Source: Flavobacteriaceae bacterium LYZ1037 (GTDB lineage Bacteria; Bacteroidota; Bacteroidia; Flavobacteriales; Flavobacteriaceae). From it: a stretch of DNA of 64,000 nt. This document shows positions 31,120 through 40,595 of this stretch, piece by piece. Location of the stretch: assembly GCA_003144015.1 (NCBI GenBank), contig QFWS01000001.1:1-64000 (forward strand). The letters are read 5' to 3'. The position numbers were made by a program, and so were the translations under genes. Below the pieces are notes generated by a model. The model did no database searches. It saw only the letters and a list, made by a program, of their open reading frames with translations, and had not been told where the DNA came from. Each line of letters starts with the position of its first letter. Positions within the stretch are counted from its first letter, which is position 1.

Positions 31120-32004
31120 ATGTCAAACATCAAACTTATTATTGAAGAAAGAGCAGCTAATATTGGCAAGTTTATGGTAGGTCGTTTATTGCCATTTCGT
31201 CAAAAGCGAATGGTTGGCCCCTTCATTTACATAGACCACATGGGACCAGTAAAATTAAGTGAGCGCGAAAATTTTGATGTGTTACCACATCCACATATCG
31301 GACTTTCAACGCTTACTTTTTTATTTGAAGGTAGTATCATGCATCGAGACACACTTGGTAATGAAGTAGAAATAAAACCCGGAGCAGTCAATTGGATGAC
31401 AGCAGGGAAAGGAATTGTTCATTCCGAGCGAACCCCTGAGTATTTAAGGCACTCACAATTATATATGCACGGTTTACAAATTTGGGTAGCATTGCCAAAA
31501 GATTTAGAGCAAATGAAACCGGAGTTTTTTCATATTGAAGAAAACGACATTCCAAGTTGGACAAAAGGAGATATTCAGTTTAAATTAATAGCAGGTGAGG
31601 CCTTTGGTAAAAAATCGCCAGTTCCAGTTTTTAGTAAACTGTTTATGATTGAAATAAAAAGCAAATCAAAACAAATAGTAAATATAGGTAATGAGCTATA
31701 CGGTGAAGCTGGTTTGTATATCCTTAAAGGCGCTATAGAAAGTGAAGGAAATATCTATGAACCTAAACAACTGTTAGTAGCAAAAGATAGCACACTTTGC
31801 CAATTTACTATTCAGGAAAATAGTACCATTTATATTTTTGGTGGCGAGCCATTTCCTGAAGAACGCTTTATTGATTGGAATTTTGTGTCTTCAGATAAAG
31901 ACTTAATAGCTGAAGCAAAAGAGAAATGGATATCGCAATCCTTCGATAAAATTGAAGGAGATGAAACTGAATTTATTCCTTATCCAACTTTCAATAGAAA
32001 ATAA
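31120..32004 (+). CDS. Pirin family protein
   Basis: 294 aa, two cupin domains. The N-terminal cupin has PHPHIGLSTLTFLFEGSI (metal His pair), GAVNWMTAGKGIVHSE (further ligand) and the C-terminal cupin is reduced. Pirins are metal-binding cytoplasmic proteins, some with quercetinase activity and some acting as transcription co-regulators. It is in the stress block, 18 bases after the preceding pseudogene. Confidence 0.9.
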   Translation: MSNIKLIIEERAANIGKFMVGRLLPFRQKRMVGPFIYIDHMGPVKLSERENFDVLPHPHIGLSTLTFLFEGSIMHRDTLGNEVEIKPGAVNWMTAGKGIVHSERTPEYLRHSQLYMHGLQIWVALPKDLEQMKPEFFHIEENDIPSWTKGDIQFKLIAGEAFGKKSPVPVFSKLFMIEIKSKSKQIVNIGNELYGEAGLYILKGAIESEGNIYEPKQLLVAKDSTLCQFTIQENSTIYIFGGEPFPEERFIDWNFVSSDKDLIAEAKEKWISQSFDKIEGDETEFIPYPTFNRK

Positions 32005-32309
32005 ATTATCGTTTAAAATTATCAATTGTATTATGGTTTAGGGAGCCAGTCCTTAACTTTATATTTCTAAAGTTGTCTCTAATACTAATACTTTATAAAG
32101 GTCAATAAACTTACCAGAATTTTAAAATAACTATTTAAAATACTGAACAATTTGATAGGTAAATTTGGTCGTCTGGATATAGTAAATTTATTTATGGGAA
32201 TAATAGGTTAGATTATTGTCGCCATTTTTGTAATATTGATTTAAATTTGGGTTTCAAACATGCCGATTTAAATAAATAATAGCATATACAATAGTCAAAA
32301 TTAACTTAT
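32005..32309 (+). other. 305-base intergenic stretch before nhaA
   Basis: AT-rich with no reading frame longer than about 40 codons. A short MGIIG...IVAIFVILI-like hydrophobic frame near 32195-32260 has stop codons and may be a remnant of a small membrane protein. No terminator or promoter of high quality seen. Confidence 0.4.
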
Positions 32310-33614
32310 ATGATAAAAAAAGTATTTCTTACTCCATTTCAAAAATTCGTAAAAATTCAGAGTTTTAGTGGTATCTTATTATTACTAACAACAATTATTG
32401 CTCTAGTTTGGGCAAACTCGTCTTTTGGGAATGTGTATAGAGAACTTTGGCAGTATGATATAGGTATAGTAACCGATAGCTTCGAATTTAAGAAGCCATT
32501 AATACTATGGATTAATGATGGATTAATGGCAATCTTCTTTTTTCTTATTGGCTTAGAAATAAAAAGAGAGTTGCTCATCGGTGAGCTTAATTCCATGAAA
32601 AAAATAGCCTTTCCTTTAGTTGGTGCTTTAGGAGGAATGTTAGTTCCAGTGATTTTCTTTTTAGTGTTGAACCAAAATCCTGAAACAACAAAAGGTTGGG
32701 GGATTCCAATGGCCACAGATATTGCTTTTTCTTTAGCAGTTTTAAATGTTTTAGGTAAGCGTGTGCCCCTAAGTCTCAAAATATTTTTAACAGCTTTTGC
32801 AATTGTGGATGATATTGGTGCTGTTTTAGTGATTGCCTTATTTTATAGTGGGACTATTAATATTAGTCTTTTATTGGTTGCCTTGGGCATGCTTGTTGTT
32901 TTATATGTGTTTTCATTTAAAGGCTTTTACTCAAAATATATGTTTTTCTTCTTCGGAACAGTTATTTGGTTCTTATTTTTAAATTCTGGAATTCATCCAA
33001 CCGTAGCAGGTATTTTAATGGCATTCTCTGTGCCTATTAGACAAAAAATTGATACGACAACATTTTTAATACAATTAGAGAATGTATATAAAGATATTAA
33101 GAATGCTAGTGTTCTTCAAAAACCAATTCTATCAAAAGAACAGATTAGACATATTGATGATTTAGAAGATTGGGCTGCACAATTCCAGTCCCCACTACAA
33201 AAGTTAGAGCATAATTTACATGGCTGGGTTGCTTATTTTATTATACCAATATTTGCACTTGCCAATGCAGGTGTTCTTATAGATAGTTCAGAATATTTAG
33301 ACACAGCCCTGGTAACCAACATCGTAATTTGTTTAGTATTAGGTAAAGGTATCGGGATATCTTCGGTAGTAATGCTTGCTAAAAAAATTAAATTAATTGA
33401 AATTCCAAGCGATATAAGTTTTAAACAAATATTAGGAGTTTCATTTTTAGCAGGTATTGGGTTTACTATGGCCATTTTTATAGCTAGTTTAGCCTTTGCT
33501 TCTTCACCAGAATTTATAGATTCAGCTAAAATAGGTATTCTTATTGGTTCCTTTATTTCTGCAGTCATCGGGTATCTAATTTTGAGAATGGATTCAAAAA
33601 AAGCTCAAGCTTAA
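32310..33614 (+). CDS. nhaA: Na+/H+ antiporter NhaA
   Basis: 434 aa with twelve membrane helices. ATDIAFSLAVLNVLG contains the Asp of the discontinuous helix (Asp137) and FAIVDDIGAVLVIA holds the two ion-binding Asp (167, 168), equal to E. coli Asp163/164. A cytoplasmic loop insert of about 50 residues at 290-330 (LSKEQIRHIDDLEDWAAQFQ) is common in this branch. It exports Na+ in exchange for protons and supports pH and salt tolerance. Confidence 0.96.
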   Translation: MIKKVFLTPFQKFVKIQSFSGILLLLTTIIALVWANSSFGNVYRELWQYDIGIVTDSFEFKKPLILWINDGLMAIFFFLIGLEIKRELLIGELNSMKKIAFPLVGALGGMLVPVIFFLVLNQNPETTKGWGIPMATDIAFSLAVLNVLGKRVPLSLKIFLTAFAIVDDIGAVLVIALFYSGTINISLLLVALGMLVVLYVFSFKGFYSKYMFFFFGTVIWFLFLNSGIHPTVAGILMAFSVPIRQKIDTTTFLIQLENVYKDIKNASVLQKPILSKEQIRHIDDLEDWAAQFQSPLQKLEHNLHGWVAYFIIPIFALANAGVLIDSSEYLDTALVTNIVICLVLGKGIGISSVVMLAKKIKLIEIPSDISFKQILGVSFLAGIGFTMAIFIASLAFASSPEFIDSAKIGILIGSFISAVIGYLILRMDSKKAQA

Positions 33615-33826
33615 TTTTTAATAATTGATTCGTTCGAAATAAGAATCTTTAACGTGATTGTTCTATTCATGGATTGAGATGAATTAGTTATCCAACCCTA
33701 GTTAGTATATGTGTTTGCGTTACCCAACTCTCAGAAAATGATACATTAATCTTTTGTTATTAATATTTGAGCCTTTTTCATAAGTTGTTGAACTGTTTTG
33801 GTAAATAGATACCATTACTCTCGTAG

Positions 33827-33834
33827 TATATTTG
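33827..33834 (+). promoter_or_regulatory. Promoter -7 box of the HbpS/GlcG-like gene
   Basis: TATATTTG fits the flavobacterial TAnnTTTG consensus, 35 bases before the ATG. A TTTG at 33797-33800 could be the -33 element, though 26 bases of spacing is slightly long. Confidence 0.55.
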
Positions 33835-33868
33835 CATTATAATTATAACAATACTAAAACAAAATATT

Positions 33869-34267
33869 ATGAATATTACATTAACACAAGCAGAAAAAGC
33901 AATTACAGCAGCAAAACAAAAAGCAACAGCTATAGATACTAAAATGAATATTGCCATTGTTGATGCTGGAGCAAACTTAGTAGCTTTTGGAAGAATGGAT
34001 GGCGCATGGTTAGGGTCTTTAGATATTTCTATTAAAAAAGCTAAAACAGCACGTTTTTTTGATATGAACACAGGAATTGTAGGTGAATTATCTCAGCCTG
34101 GAGGATCTTTATATAATATAGAACATTCAAATAACGGATTAATTACGTTTCCAGGAGGAATTCCAATAAAAAATTCACAAGGTGATATTATTGGAGCTAT
34201 TGGAGTTAGTGGTAGTTCAGTTGAAAACGATCATGCAGTAGCAGATGCTGGAGCAAAAGCAATTTAA
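33869..34267 (+). CDS. Heme-binding/GlcG-HbpS family protein
   Basis: 132 aa covering the whole DUF336/GlcG fold: [60 protein letters not shown], and a C-terminal [11 protein letters not shown]. HbpS proteins bind heme and can sense redox stress; others of this family are of unknown use. It has its own promoter-like box and its own terminator, so it is probably a single-gene unit. Confidence 0.88.
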   Translation: MNITLTQAEKAITAAKQKATAIDTKMNIAIVDAGANLVAFGRMDGAWLGSLDISIKKAKTARFFDMNTGIVGELSQPGGSLYNIEHSNNGLITFPGGIPIKNSQGDIIGAIGVSGSSVENDHAVADAGAKAI

Positions 34268-34289
34268 GTTATAATTGATTAATAGCAAG

Positions 34290-34330
34290 AAAGAGGATTT
34301 ACTAATTGTTAGTAATCCTCTTTTTTTTAT
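34290..34330 (+). terminator. Intrinsic terminator after the HbpS/GlcG-like gene
   Basis: aaagaggatttactaa, a ttg loop and ttagtaatcctcttt form a stem of about 15 pairs with one bulge, followed by a run of eight T. Confidence 0.88.
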
Positions 34331-34440
34331 CCAATAATTATGAATGGTATACTATTTAGAAATAGTAAAGCTAACAATCAATTAAATAAAGAATTGATCT
34401 TGTAATATCGGTAAAAAAGTTATTAAAAATCAAGTAAATT

Positions 34441-34944
34441 ATGAGTAGAGGATTTGTAAAAGAAGACGATCAAGAAGAAATTCCTATAGTGCCTCCTAGA
34501 GCAGATTTACCTAGAGGAGTAACCAATTACGTAACACAAGTTGGTATGGATGAACTCTTATATGAAAAAAAGAAGCTTATAAATGAGATTGAACATCTAG
34601 ATATTACCAATGAAAATGAAAGGCGAATAACGTTGAACTACATAAATGCAAAATTACAATTGCTAAATTATAGAATTTCTACAGCTAAAATAATAGACCT
34701 AAATAAACAACCACAAAATGAAATCCGTTTTGGAGCAACCGTTACTTTAAAAATAGGAGCTGGAAAAAACGTTCAAAAATATCAGATTGTAGGTGTAGAT
34801 GAGGCAGATATTTCTAAAGGAAAAATTTCTTTTGTATCGCCAATATCTAAAATTTTAACACATAAAAAAGTTGGTGACAAAGCCATTTTAAAACTAGAAA
34901 AGGAAGAAAGGGTTTTCGAAATTTTGGACATTGCTTACAATTAG
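34441..34944 (+). CDS. GreA/GreB family transcription elongation factor
   Basis: 167 aa. Residues 30-85 form the coiled-coil (YVTQVGMDELLYEKKKLINE, with acidic tip residues DITNENER), and 95-165 the FKBP-like C-terminal domain (IRFGATVTLKIGAGKNVQKY, VSPISKILTHKKVGD). It rescues backtracked RNA polymerase by stimulating transcript cleavage. The N-terminal 25 residues (KEDDQEEIPIVPPRADLPRG) are an extension typical of the Bacteroidota GreB-like branch. A different housekeeping GreA is expected elsewhere. Confidence 0.88.
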   Translation: MSRGFVKEDDQEEIPIVPPRADLPRGVTNYVTQVGMDELLYEKKKLINEIEHLDITNENERRITLNYINAKLQLLNYRISTAKIIDLNKQPQNEIRFGATVTLKIGAGKNVQKYQIVGVDEADISKGKISFVSPISKILTHKKVGDKAILKLEKEERVFEILDIAYN

Positions 34945-35052
34945 AAACACCCACAAGTAATTGATTAAAAACGGTTGTCAATTACAGTTTTAATTTGCCT
35001 GTTTCTCAGTATAAAACTAGCATGTATCCTTCTTAATCAGAAAAAATATGGC

Positions 35053-35060
35053 TATATTTG
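35053..35060 (+). promoter_or_regulatory. Promoter -7 box of dps
   Basis: TATATTTG, consensus TAnnTTTG, 82 bases before the dps ATG. No convincing -33 element seen. The leader would be rather long. Confidence 0.45.
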
Positions 35061-35142
35061 AATACATTTATAAAGCATGAAAAGAATAAGTTTTTTGTGC
35101 TATTATTCAAAGAATATATTTAAAAATAATACATTTTAAGAC

Positions 35143-35610
35143 ATGAAAAATTTAGTAGGAATAGAAAGAGAAAAGGCTGAGAAATTAGTTGTTGAACTGA
35201 ATATTTTATTAGCAGATTATGAGATTTTTTACCAAAATTTAAGAGGATTTCATTGGAATATTAAAGGAAAGGAATTTTTTGAATTACATAACAAATTCGA
35301 AGAACTATATAATGATGCTTTTGTAAAGATAGATGAAATAGCAGAGCGTATTTTAACTCTAGAAGGTGAGCCTTTACACACATACACAGATTATCTTAAA
35401 ACAACCGAAATCCCTGAAGCAAAAAGCGTTGCAGATGGTGAGAAATGTGTGGAAATTGTTGTAAAGAACTTTTCGACTTTAATAACCAAAGAACGTCTTA
35501 TTCTCTCTCTTGCAGCAGATGCAGATGATGAAGGAACCGTAAGTTTGATGAGCGATTACATTTCTGAAACCGAAAAAACACTTTGGATGCTTAATTCGTA
35601 TTTGAGATAA
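35143..35610 (+). CDS. dps: Dps family ferritin-like DNA-protection protein
   Basis: 155 aa four-helix bundle. The ferroxidase ligands are visible: His37 in FHWNIKG, His49 in FFELHNKF, Asp64 and Glu68 in VKIDEIAER. It assembles into a dodecamer that oxidises and stores iron with hydrogen peroxide and shields DNA. It fits the oxidative-stress setting of this block, near katA and the AhpD genes. No basic N-terminal DNA-binding tail is obvious. Confidence 0.95.
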   Translation: MKNLVGIEREKAEKLVVELNILLADYEIFYQNLRGFHWNIKGKEFFELHNKFEELYNDAFVKIDEIAERILTLEGEPLHTYTDYLKTTEIPEAKSVADGEKCVEIVVKNFSTLITKERLILSLAADADDEGTVSLMSDYISETEKTLWMLNSYLR

Positions 35611-35752
35611 TTTTCTTTAAATATGTTGCCTTTTGGTATATAAAACCCGAGTTTTAATAAAAACCATGAATAGTATTTTGCAGACTTGAAGATTAAATAT
35701 TGCACATAACGTGTAGTTTATAGAATGTTATCTGCAAGCTTAAACAAGCTAA

Positions 35753-36592
35753 ATGTCGATAGAAAACGTACCAGAAATTTATATTCAGGATCCTAATACT
35801 ACAAAGGATGTGTTTGTTTATGACTTTAAAATGACTAACGATGTCGTGAAGAGTAAAGTCAATTTGAGTATGAATATGTTCAGTTTTTTGCAGATAGGAA
35901 AAAAGCAAGTGCATTTTGCAGATGCTTCTGTAATTGTAAATAAAAATCAATCTTTACTTCTTAAAAAAGGAAATTGGCTTTGGACCGAGTTATTAGATAC
36001 CGACACTAATTATTATTGCAAACTATTATTTTTTTCAGAGAACAAACTCTTAGAGTTTTTAGATAAACATGTAGATAACTACCAGCCTAATAAAGATGAA
36101 ATTGCATATTTTGTGATTGAAAATGATAGTTATATAACCTCTTATTTAAATTCATTATCTACTATCAGTGAAGCACCTGCAATTTTTATGGACAATTTGC
36201 TTTCTGTAAAATTTGAAGAATTAATGCTCTATCTAATTAATAAATATGGAATTAAATTTGAAGATTATCTACAGTCTTTAATATCAAATGATATTTCACC
36301 TTTTAAAAAAATTATAGAACGCAATATTTACTCGAATTTGAAGCTAGAAGAAATCGCCTTTTTATGTCATATGAGTTTATCTACTTTTAAGCGTCATTTT
36401 ATAAACGAATATAAAGAATCACCAGGAAAATGGTTACAAGATAAGCGACTTAGAAAAGCTAAAGACACTTTAGAGCTAGGCCTATTTAAAGCATCAGACA
36501 TTTATTTAGATTTTGGATACAACAACCTTTCGAACTTTAGTATAGCTTTTAAGAACAAATTTGGATATAGTCCTAGCGAAATTTCTTCGTAA
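35753..36592 (+). CDS. AraC-family transcriptional regulator
   Basis: 279 aa. The N-terminal domain resembles the ExsA/MarR-like AraC N-domain of Bacteroidota (FLQIGKKQVHFADASVIVNK) without membrane helices. The DNA-binding part (about 185-278) has LEEIAFLCHMSLSTFKRHFI and ASDIYLDFGYNNLSNFSIAF. It lies between dps and mscS. The target is unknown; control of one of the stress genes is a guess. Confidence 0.88.
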   Translation: MSIENVPEIYIQDPNTTKDVFVYDFKMTNDVVKSKVNLSMNMFSFLQIGKKQVHFADASVIVNKNQSLLLKKGNWLWTELLDTDTNYYCKLLFFSENKLLEFLDKHVDNYQPNKDEIAYFVIENDSYITSYLNSLSTISEAPAIFMDNLLSVKFEELMLYLINKYGIKFEDYLQSLISNDISPFKKIIERNIYSNLKLEEIAFLCHMSLSTFKRHFINEYKESPGKWLQDKRLRKAKDTLELGLFKASDIYLDFGYNNLSNFSIAFKNKFGYSPSEISS

Positions 36593-36766
36593 CTTACTTA
36601 GTACATCGACTTTGTTAAAAATATTTTTCAAAAGTTTTGGATTGCTTTTTTAATAAGATATGACAGTTTTCATGTTAGATTTGTATTTTAATAAAAGATA
36701 TTAAAAATGATCCGTTATAAACTAGATTAGTTGCTTCCTGCAAAATTGAAAAAAATCAAATTAATT

Positions 36767-37858
36767 ATGACAGAATTTTTAGAGACATACAAGCAAGACT
36801 TAATTTATGGGCTAATAATCATTGTTGTCATTATCGTTTTACGAATGTTGACAAATAAATTACACCATTGGTTAGCCAAAGAACAAGAGAGGAAATTCCC
36901 TGGTGAACCATCAAGACCTTTAAAAATATTAAAGCGAATCCTTAATACTTTGTGGGTTGTTTTAGGTTTAATTGCACTGACTTACCTTATTGCAGATGAA
37001 AGCAGGCATAATACCTTAACCGATGATTTTAAAATAGTACTTTATATTGGTGTTGTTTTATCACTTACGGTAATTGCAGCCACAACTGCTAATATGTGGT
37101 TTAAACACGATATTCAAAAAAAGATAGAAAGCGAACATGATCCAACGAGTTTTAAATTTTTAAGATACGTTGTTCTTGTTGTTATTTATTTTGTGGGAAT
37201 TCTTTTGTGCCTTTTAGCGTTTCCTTCACTTAAAGGCGTTGCGCAAACAGCTTTAGGAGGTGCAGGTGTCTTAGCTATTATAGCAGGACTAGCAGCGCAA
37301 GAAGCTTTGGCAAACGTTATAGGAGGTTTGTTTATTATTACGTTTAAACCATTTAGAATTGGTGATCTCATTAAGGTTACAGACACAATGGTAGGTAGGG
37401 TAACAGATATTACCCTGAGACATACAGTAATTCGAAATTTTGAAAATAAGATGATTGTTATTCCAAATTCTATTATTAATAAAGAAAAACTTATTAATTA
37501 TGATATGGGAGAACTTAAATGTTGCGAACGAATAGAAATTGGTATATCGTATGATAGTGATATTGATTTAGCAAAAAAAATCATGCAAGAAGAATGTGAA
37601 AGACATCCACTTATTTTAGATAATCGTACAGACTTAGAGATACAAGAAGGTAATCCAGTAGTAAAAACGGCATTAACGCAACTAAACGACTCTTCAATGA
37701 CCATTAGAGCTTGGACTTGGGGGAAAAGCTATAGCGATAGTTTTCAGCTTAAAATAGATGTGTTAGAAAGTATTAAAAAACGTTTCGATAAGGAAGGTAT
37801 AGAAATTCCATTCCCATACAGAACTATAGTGATGAAAAAGGATGCTAAAGAAATATAG
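36767..37858 (+). CDS. Mechanosensitive ion channel, MscS family
   Basis: 363 aa from ATG 36767. An upstream in-frame TTG would only add 12 residues of non-membrane sequence. Four membrane helices; the pore helix is GVAQTALGGAGVLAIIAGLA followed by AQEALANVIGG, the MscS signature. The cytoplasmic vestibule follows (FKPFRIGDLIKVTDTMVGRV, VIPNSIINKEKLINY). It releases osmolytes on hypo-osmotic shock. It closes the stress block; the terminator at 37937-37970 ends its transcript. Confidence 0.92.
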   Translation: MTEFLETYKQDLIYGLIIIVVIIVLRMLTNKLHHWLAKEQERKFPGEPSRPLKILKRILNTLWVVLGLIALTYLIADESRHNTLTDDFKIVLYIGVVLSLTVIAATTANMWFKHDIQKKIESEHDPTSFKFLRYVVLVVIYFVGILLCLLAFPSLKGVAQTALGGAGVLAIIAGLAAQEALANVIGGLFIITFKPFRIGDLIKVTDTMVGRVTDITLRHTVIRNFENKMIVIPNSIINKEKLINYDMGELKCCERIEIGISYDSDIDLAKKIMQEECERHPLILDNRTDLEIQEGNPVVKTALTQLNDSSMTIRAWTWGKSYSDSFQLKIDVLESIKKRFDKEGIEIPFPYRTIVMKKDAKEI

Positions 37859-37936
37859 TAAGCAAATAATACTTGAACCTTAAACATAAGGTAAAGTAGT
37901 TTTCGTTTATGGTTATATTTAATCCAGATAGTTTAT

Positions 37937-37970
37937 AAAAAAAAGCCTTGTAATTTCAAGGCTTTTTTTT
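37937..37970. terminator. Bidirectional intrinsic terminator
   Basis: aaaaaaa, stem AGCCTTG / CAAGGCT with loop taattt, then ttttttt. It serves both the mscS-like gene on the plus strand and the M43 protease gene on the minus strand, which converge here. Confidence 0.93.
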
Positions 37971-37986
37971 AGTTTTCATTGTTTTT

Positions 37987-40386
37987 TTAATACTTAACAA
38001 CTCGTTTAGTAATACTTCCTTTATCTGAAGCAATACGAATTAAATATAAACCATCTGCATAATTAGACAGGTCAATATCTTTCTTTAATTGCATGTGTTC
38101 TAAATTAAAGGTCTTCAATAAGCGTCCATTAAGATCTAATAATTCAGCAGATTTTAATTTAACCATACTATTATTAGTTAATGTAATTTTAGCTGTTGTT
38201 GGATTTGGTGCTAATAAAATGTCACTCACACTTAATTCAACAGAAGCAATACTTAAGGTATTGTCATTAACCGTTAAATTAAACGAACAGGAGTTTGTGT
38301 TTCCATTAACATCTGTAGCTAAATAACTTATGACATGTACACCATGTGCTAGACTAGTTCCAGAAGCTGGGGTTTGTACTACAGTATTAATACCACAATT
38401 ATCTACAACAGTTACAGATCCTCCAACATAATAATCTGGAAGTGTAAAGTTTCCAGAGCTATCTATTGTAAAATCTGCTAAACAAGAAAGCGTAGGTCCC
38501 ATATTGTCTTCTACGGTAACAGTCGCGTCACAGCTTGCTATATTTCCAGCATTATCTTTTCTATTTAGAGTAATGGTGTGCGCACCAATATCTGTACAAT
38601 CAAAATTTCCATCAAAAACAGTTGGTGTACTGTAAACGATGTTACCATTAAATACGTGAGGACCATTTGTTCCAGTAAAAGGGCCAAAACACAAATAACC
38701 TTCGTAAAACTCCATATTAGAATCGCTAGTCCATAAACTTCCTACAGCATTTCCGTTTTCAAAAATCATAGTAGATCCGTCACTTGCAAAGATGCAAAAT
38801 GCAACTGTTTCTCCAGCTGCTACTGCAATATTTAATGATAGGTTTAAAGGTGTTAATGTTCCAATTGCATTTGCTGTTAATGTGGTACTTGCAACTAATG
38901 TCCAATCACCAATTACAAATTGAGAACCTTCAAAAGATCCTGTTTTATAATACACATCATAGCTATGTGATTCTGGGCCTCCAATATTGGCACGAATATC
39001 GAAAGAGTTGATTGTTATTGGGTTTATTGCTTTTATATTAAACATATTTCCAAATGCAGCCGCATCAATTGCTGTAGCCGATGTTAAAGTAACATCTGAA
39101 ATACCATTTGTTAGGTATTCAGAATCTAAACCACAGTTTCCTACAGCAGAACCACCATCTATATTTGAAGCTGTAATAGTTGCAATTCCTGAGTTGTCTA
39201 ATGAAATTGTAGGACTTGTACATACAGCAGAGAGTGCTACATTATCAGATACTGTAACTGTAGTGGTACAAGTGTTAGTAAATCCATTTGGATCAGTAGC
39301 TGTTAGAGTAACTGTATGGTCGCCAACATCAGAACAGGTGAAAAACGAAGGGCTTGCAGTTAGTGTAACTGTATCTCCATTAGGATCTGTAGTGCCTCCA
39401 TCTATATCTGCCCCAGAAATACTTACTGTACCTCCTGCACCTAGTGTTGCATTATAGGTGTTACAGATTGTGTTTGGTTGAAATAAATAAGCTCTTGTAT
39501 TTCCTGGATCTTCTTTACCCATATAAAATCTAATACGCGTTTCTGCTTCAGGGGAAAAGTTTGACACACAAGAAAAAGGTTGGTTGTAAGACATAATTTG
39601 TGTCTCGTCTGCAGCATATGGATCGCCATTAGTATCCGTACCAGTTGAGTAAACACAGGAAGCGCCACTTGCATCTCCATAAGTATGATAACCATCTGCT
39701 GGTGTGTCACATAATAAATCGCCTGCGACATCACAATTAGATCCATTAACTAATTCTACAGCATAAGCTGTTTCAAAAGTATGTAATAAGCCAAAATAAT
39801 GACCCATTTCGTGTGCAACTGTAGCGCCATTTTCGGCAGCACTATTGTTTACAACCACAAAATAATCATTTGGTAAATTCCAAGGGAATCTAGCATAACC
39901 TCCAATGGCTCCTCCACTTGACCCGTAGGCTGTTGTTACAAAATATGCATTCACTACATTGGGTACATTGTTTAACTGAAGGATATTATCGCCTTCAGTA
40001 TACCCTGAGCCTCCAACTCCATTGGTTCCTAAAACCATTAAATCAGTCTCGTCTATATAGTTTATTGGTAATATATTTAAAGTAATACCATAAGGCAAGT
40101 ATTTATCTCTTGCAGCAATAATGTTATTCATAACAATTGTTGCATTAGGACCTCCAGTACCAGCATCTGTTCTAACAATATGAGCTTGAAAAGGGACTGT
40201 AATTAAACCTGTAGGCGACACATCTGCGCGTCTTAGAATTTCAAGATCTTCTATTAGGGCTCTAGCTTCATCAGGTGTAATATCTGGCATGCCACAGGTC
40301 ATTTGAGCATTTATTTGTACTGAACAAAAAAACAAAACAAAGGCAAAGCATAATTTTTTGATGTTATATTGTAAAATTGATTTCAT
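37987..40386 (-). CDS. Secreted M43 (pappalysin-type) metalloprotease with T9SS sorting domain
   Basis: 799 aa. Signal peptide to about residue 28. The zinc site is H192-E-M-G-H-YFGLL-H202 (HExxHxxGxxH), and a Met-turn MSYNQPF lies near 265: an M43 metzincin. Disordered and HYR/Ig-like repeats (TATDPNGFTNTCTTTVTVSD; DNAGNIASCDATVTVEDN) follow to about 715. The C-terminal 75 residues (SDILLAPNPTTAKITLTNNS, DLSNYADGLYLIRIASDKGS) are a type A sorting domain for the type IX secretion system, so the protease is exported and probably cell-surface attached or released. Confidence 0.93.
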   Translation of the reverse strand: MKSILQYNIKKLCFAFVLFFCSVQINAQMTCGMPDITPDEARALIEDLEILRRADVSPTGLITVPFQAHIVRTDAGTGGPNATIVMNNIIAARDKYLPYGITLNILPINYIDETDLMVLGTNGVGGSGYTEGDNILQLNNVPNVVNAYFVTTAYGSSGGAIGGYARFPWNLPNDYFVVVNNSAAENGATVAHEMGHYFGLLHTFETAYAVELVNGSNCDVAGDLLCDTPADGYHTYGDASGASCVYSTGTDTNGDPYAADETQIMSYNQPFSCVSNFSPEAETRIRFYMGKEDPGNTRAYLFQPNTICNTYNATLGAGGTVSISGADIDGGTTDPNGDTVTLTASPSFFTCSDVGDHTVTLTATDPNGFTNTCTTTVTVSDNVALSAVCTSPTISLDNSGIATITASNIDGGSAVGNCGLDSEYLTNGISDVTLTSATAIDAAAFGNMFNIKAINPITINSFDIRANIGGPESHSYDVYYKTGSFEGSQFVIGDWTLVASTTLTANAIGTLTPLNLSLNIAVAAGETVAFCIFASDGSTMIFENGNAVGSLWTSDSNMEFYEGYLCFGPFTGTNGPHVFNGNIVYSTPTVFDGNFDCTDIGAHTITLNRKDNAGNIASCDATVTVEDNMGPTLSCLADFTIDSSGNFTLPDYYVGGSVTVVDNCGINTVVQTPASGTSLAHGVHVISYLATDVNGNTNSCSFNLTVNDNTLSIASVELSVSDILLAPNPTTAKITLTNNSMVKLKSAELLDLNGRLLKTFNLEHMQLKKDIDLSNYADGLYLIRIASDKGSITKRVVKY

Positions 40387-40595
40387 ATTGGTTAGTGGTT
40401 TTAATTAATGTGATACATAGATTATTAAAAATCGATGCTTTAGTGTTATGCTAAACTAATGAATTTTAATAAGTTTAGCACAAGCCAGTTTGTATAATAT
40501 TAACAATTAGGTGTTAACATAGGGTGAAATCGATTTTCAGTAAACTAGATAAGATTGAAAAATAATATGGGATTATGTAGTTGTAATTTTGAGTT

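Noticed and set aside
32005-32309. Riboswitch or small RNA upstream of nhaA
   Set aside because: No conserved riboswitch core or strong stem was recognised in this AT-rich gap.
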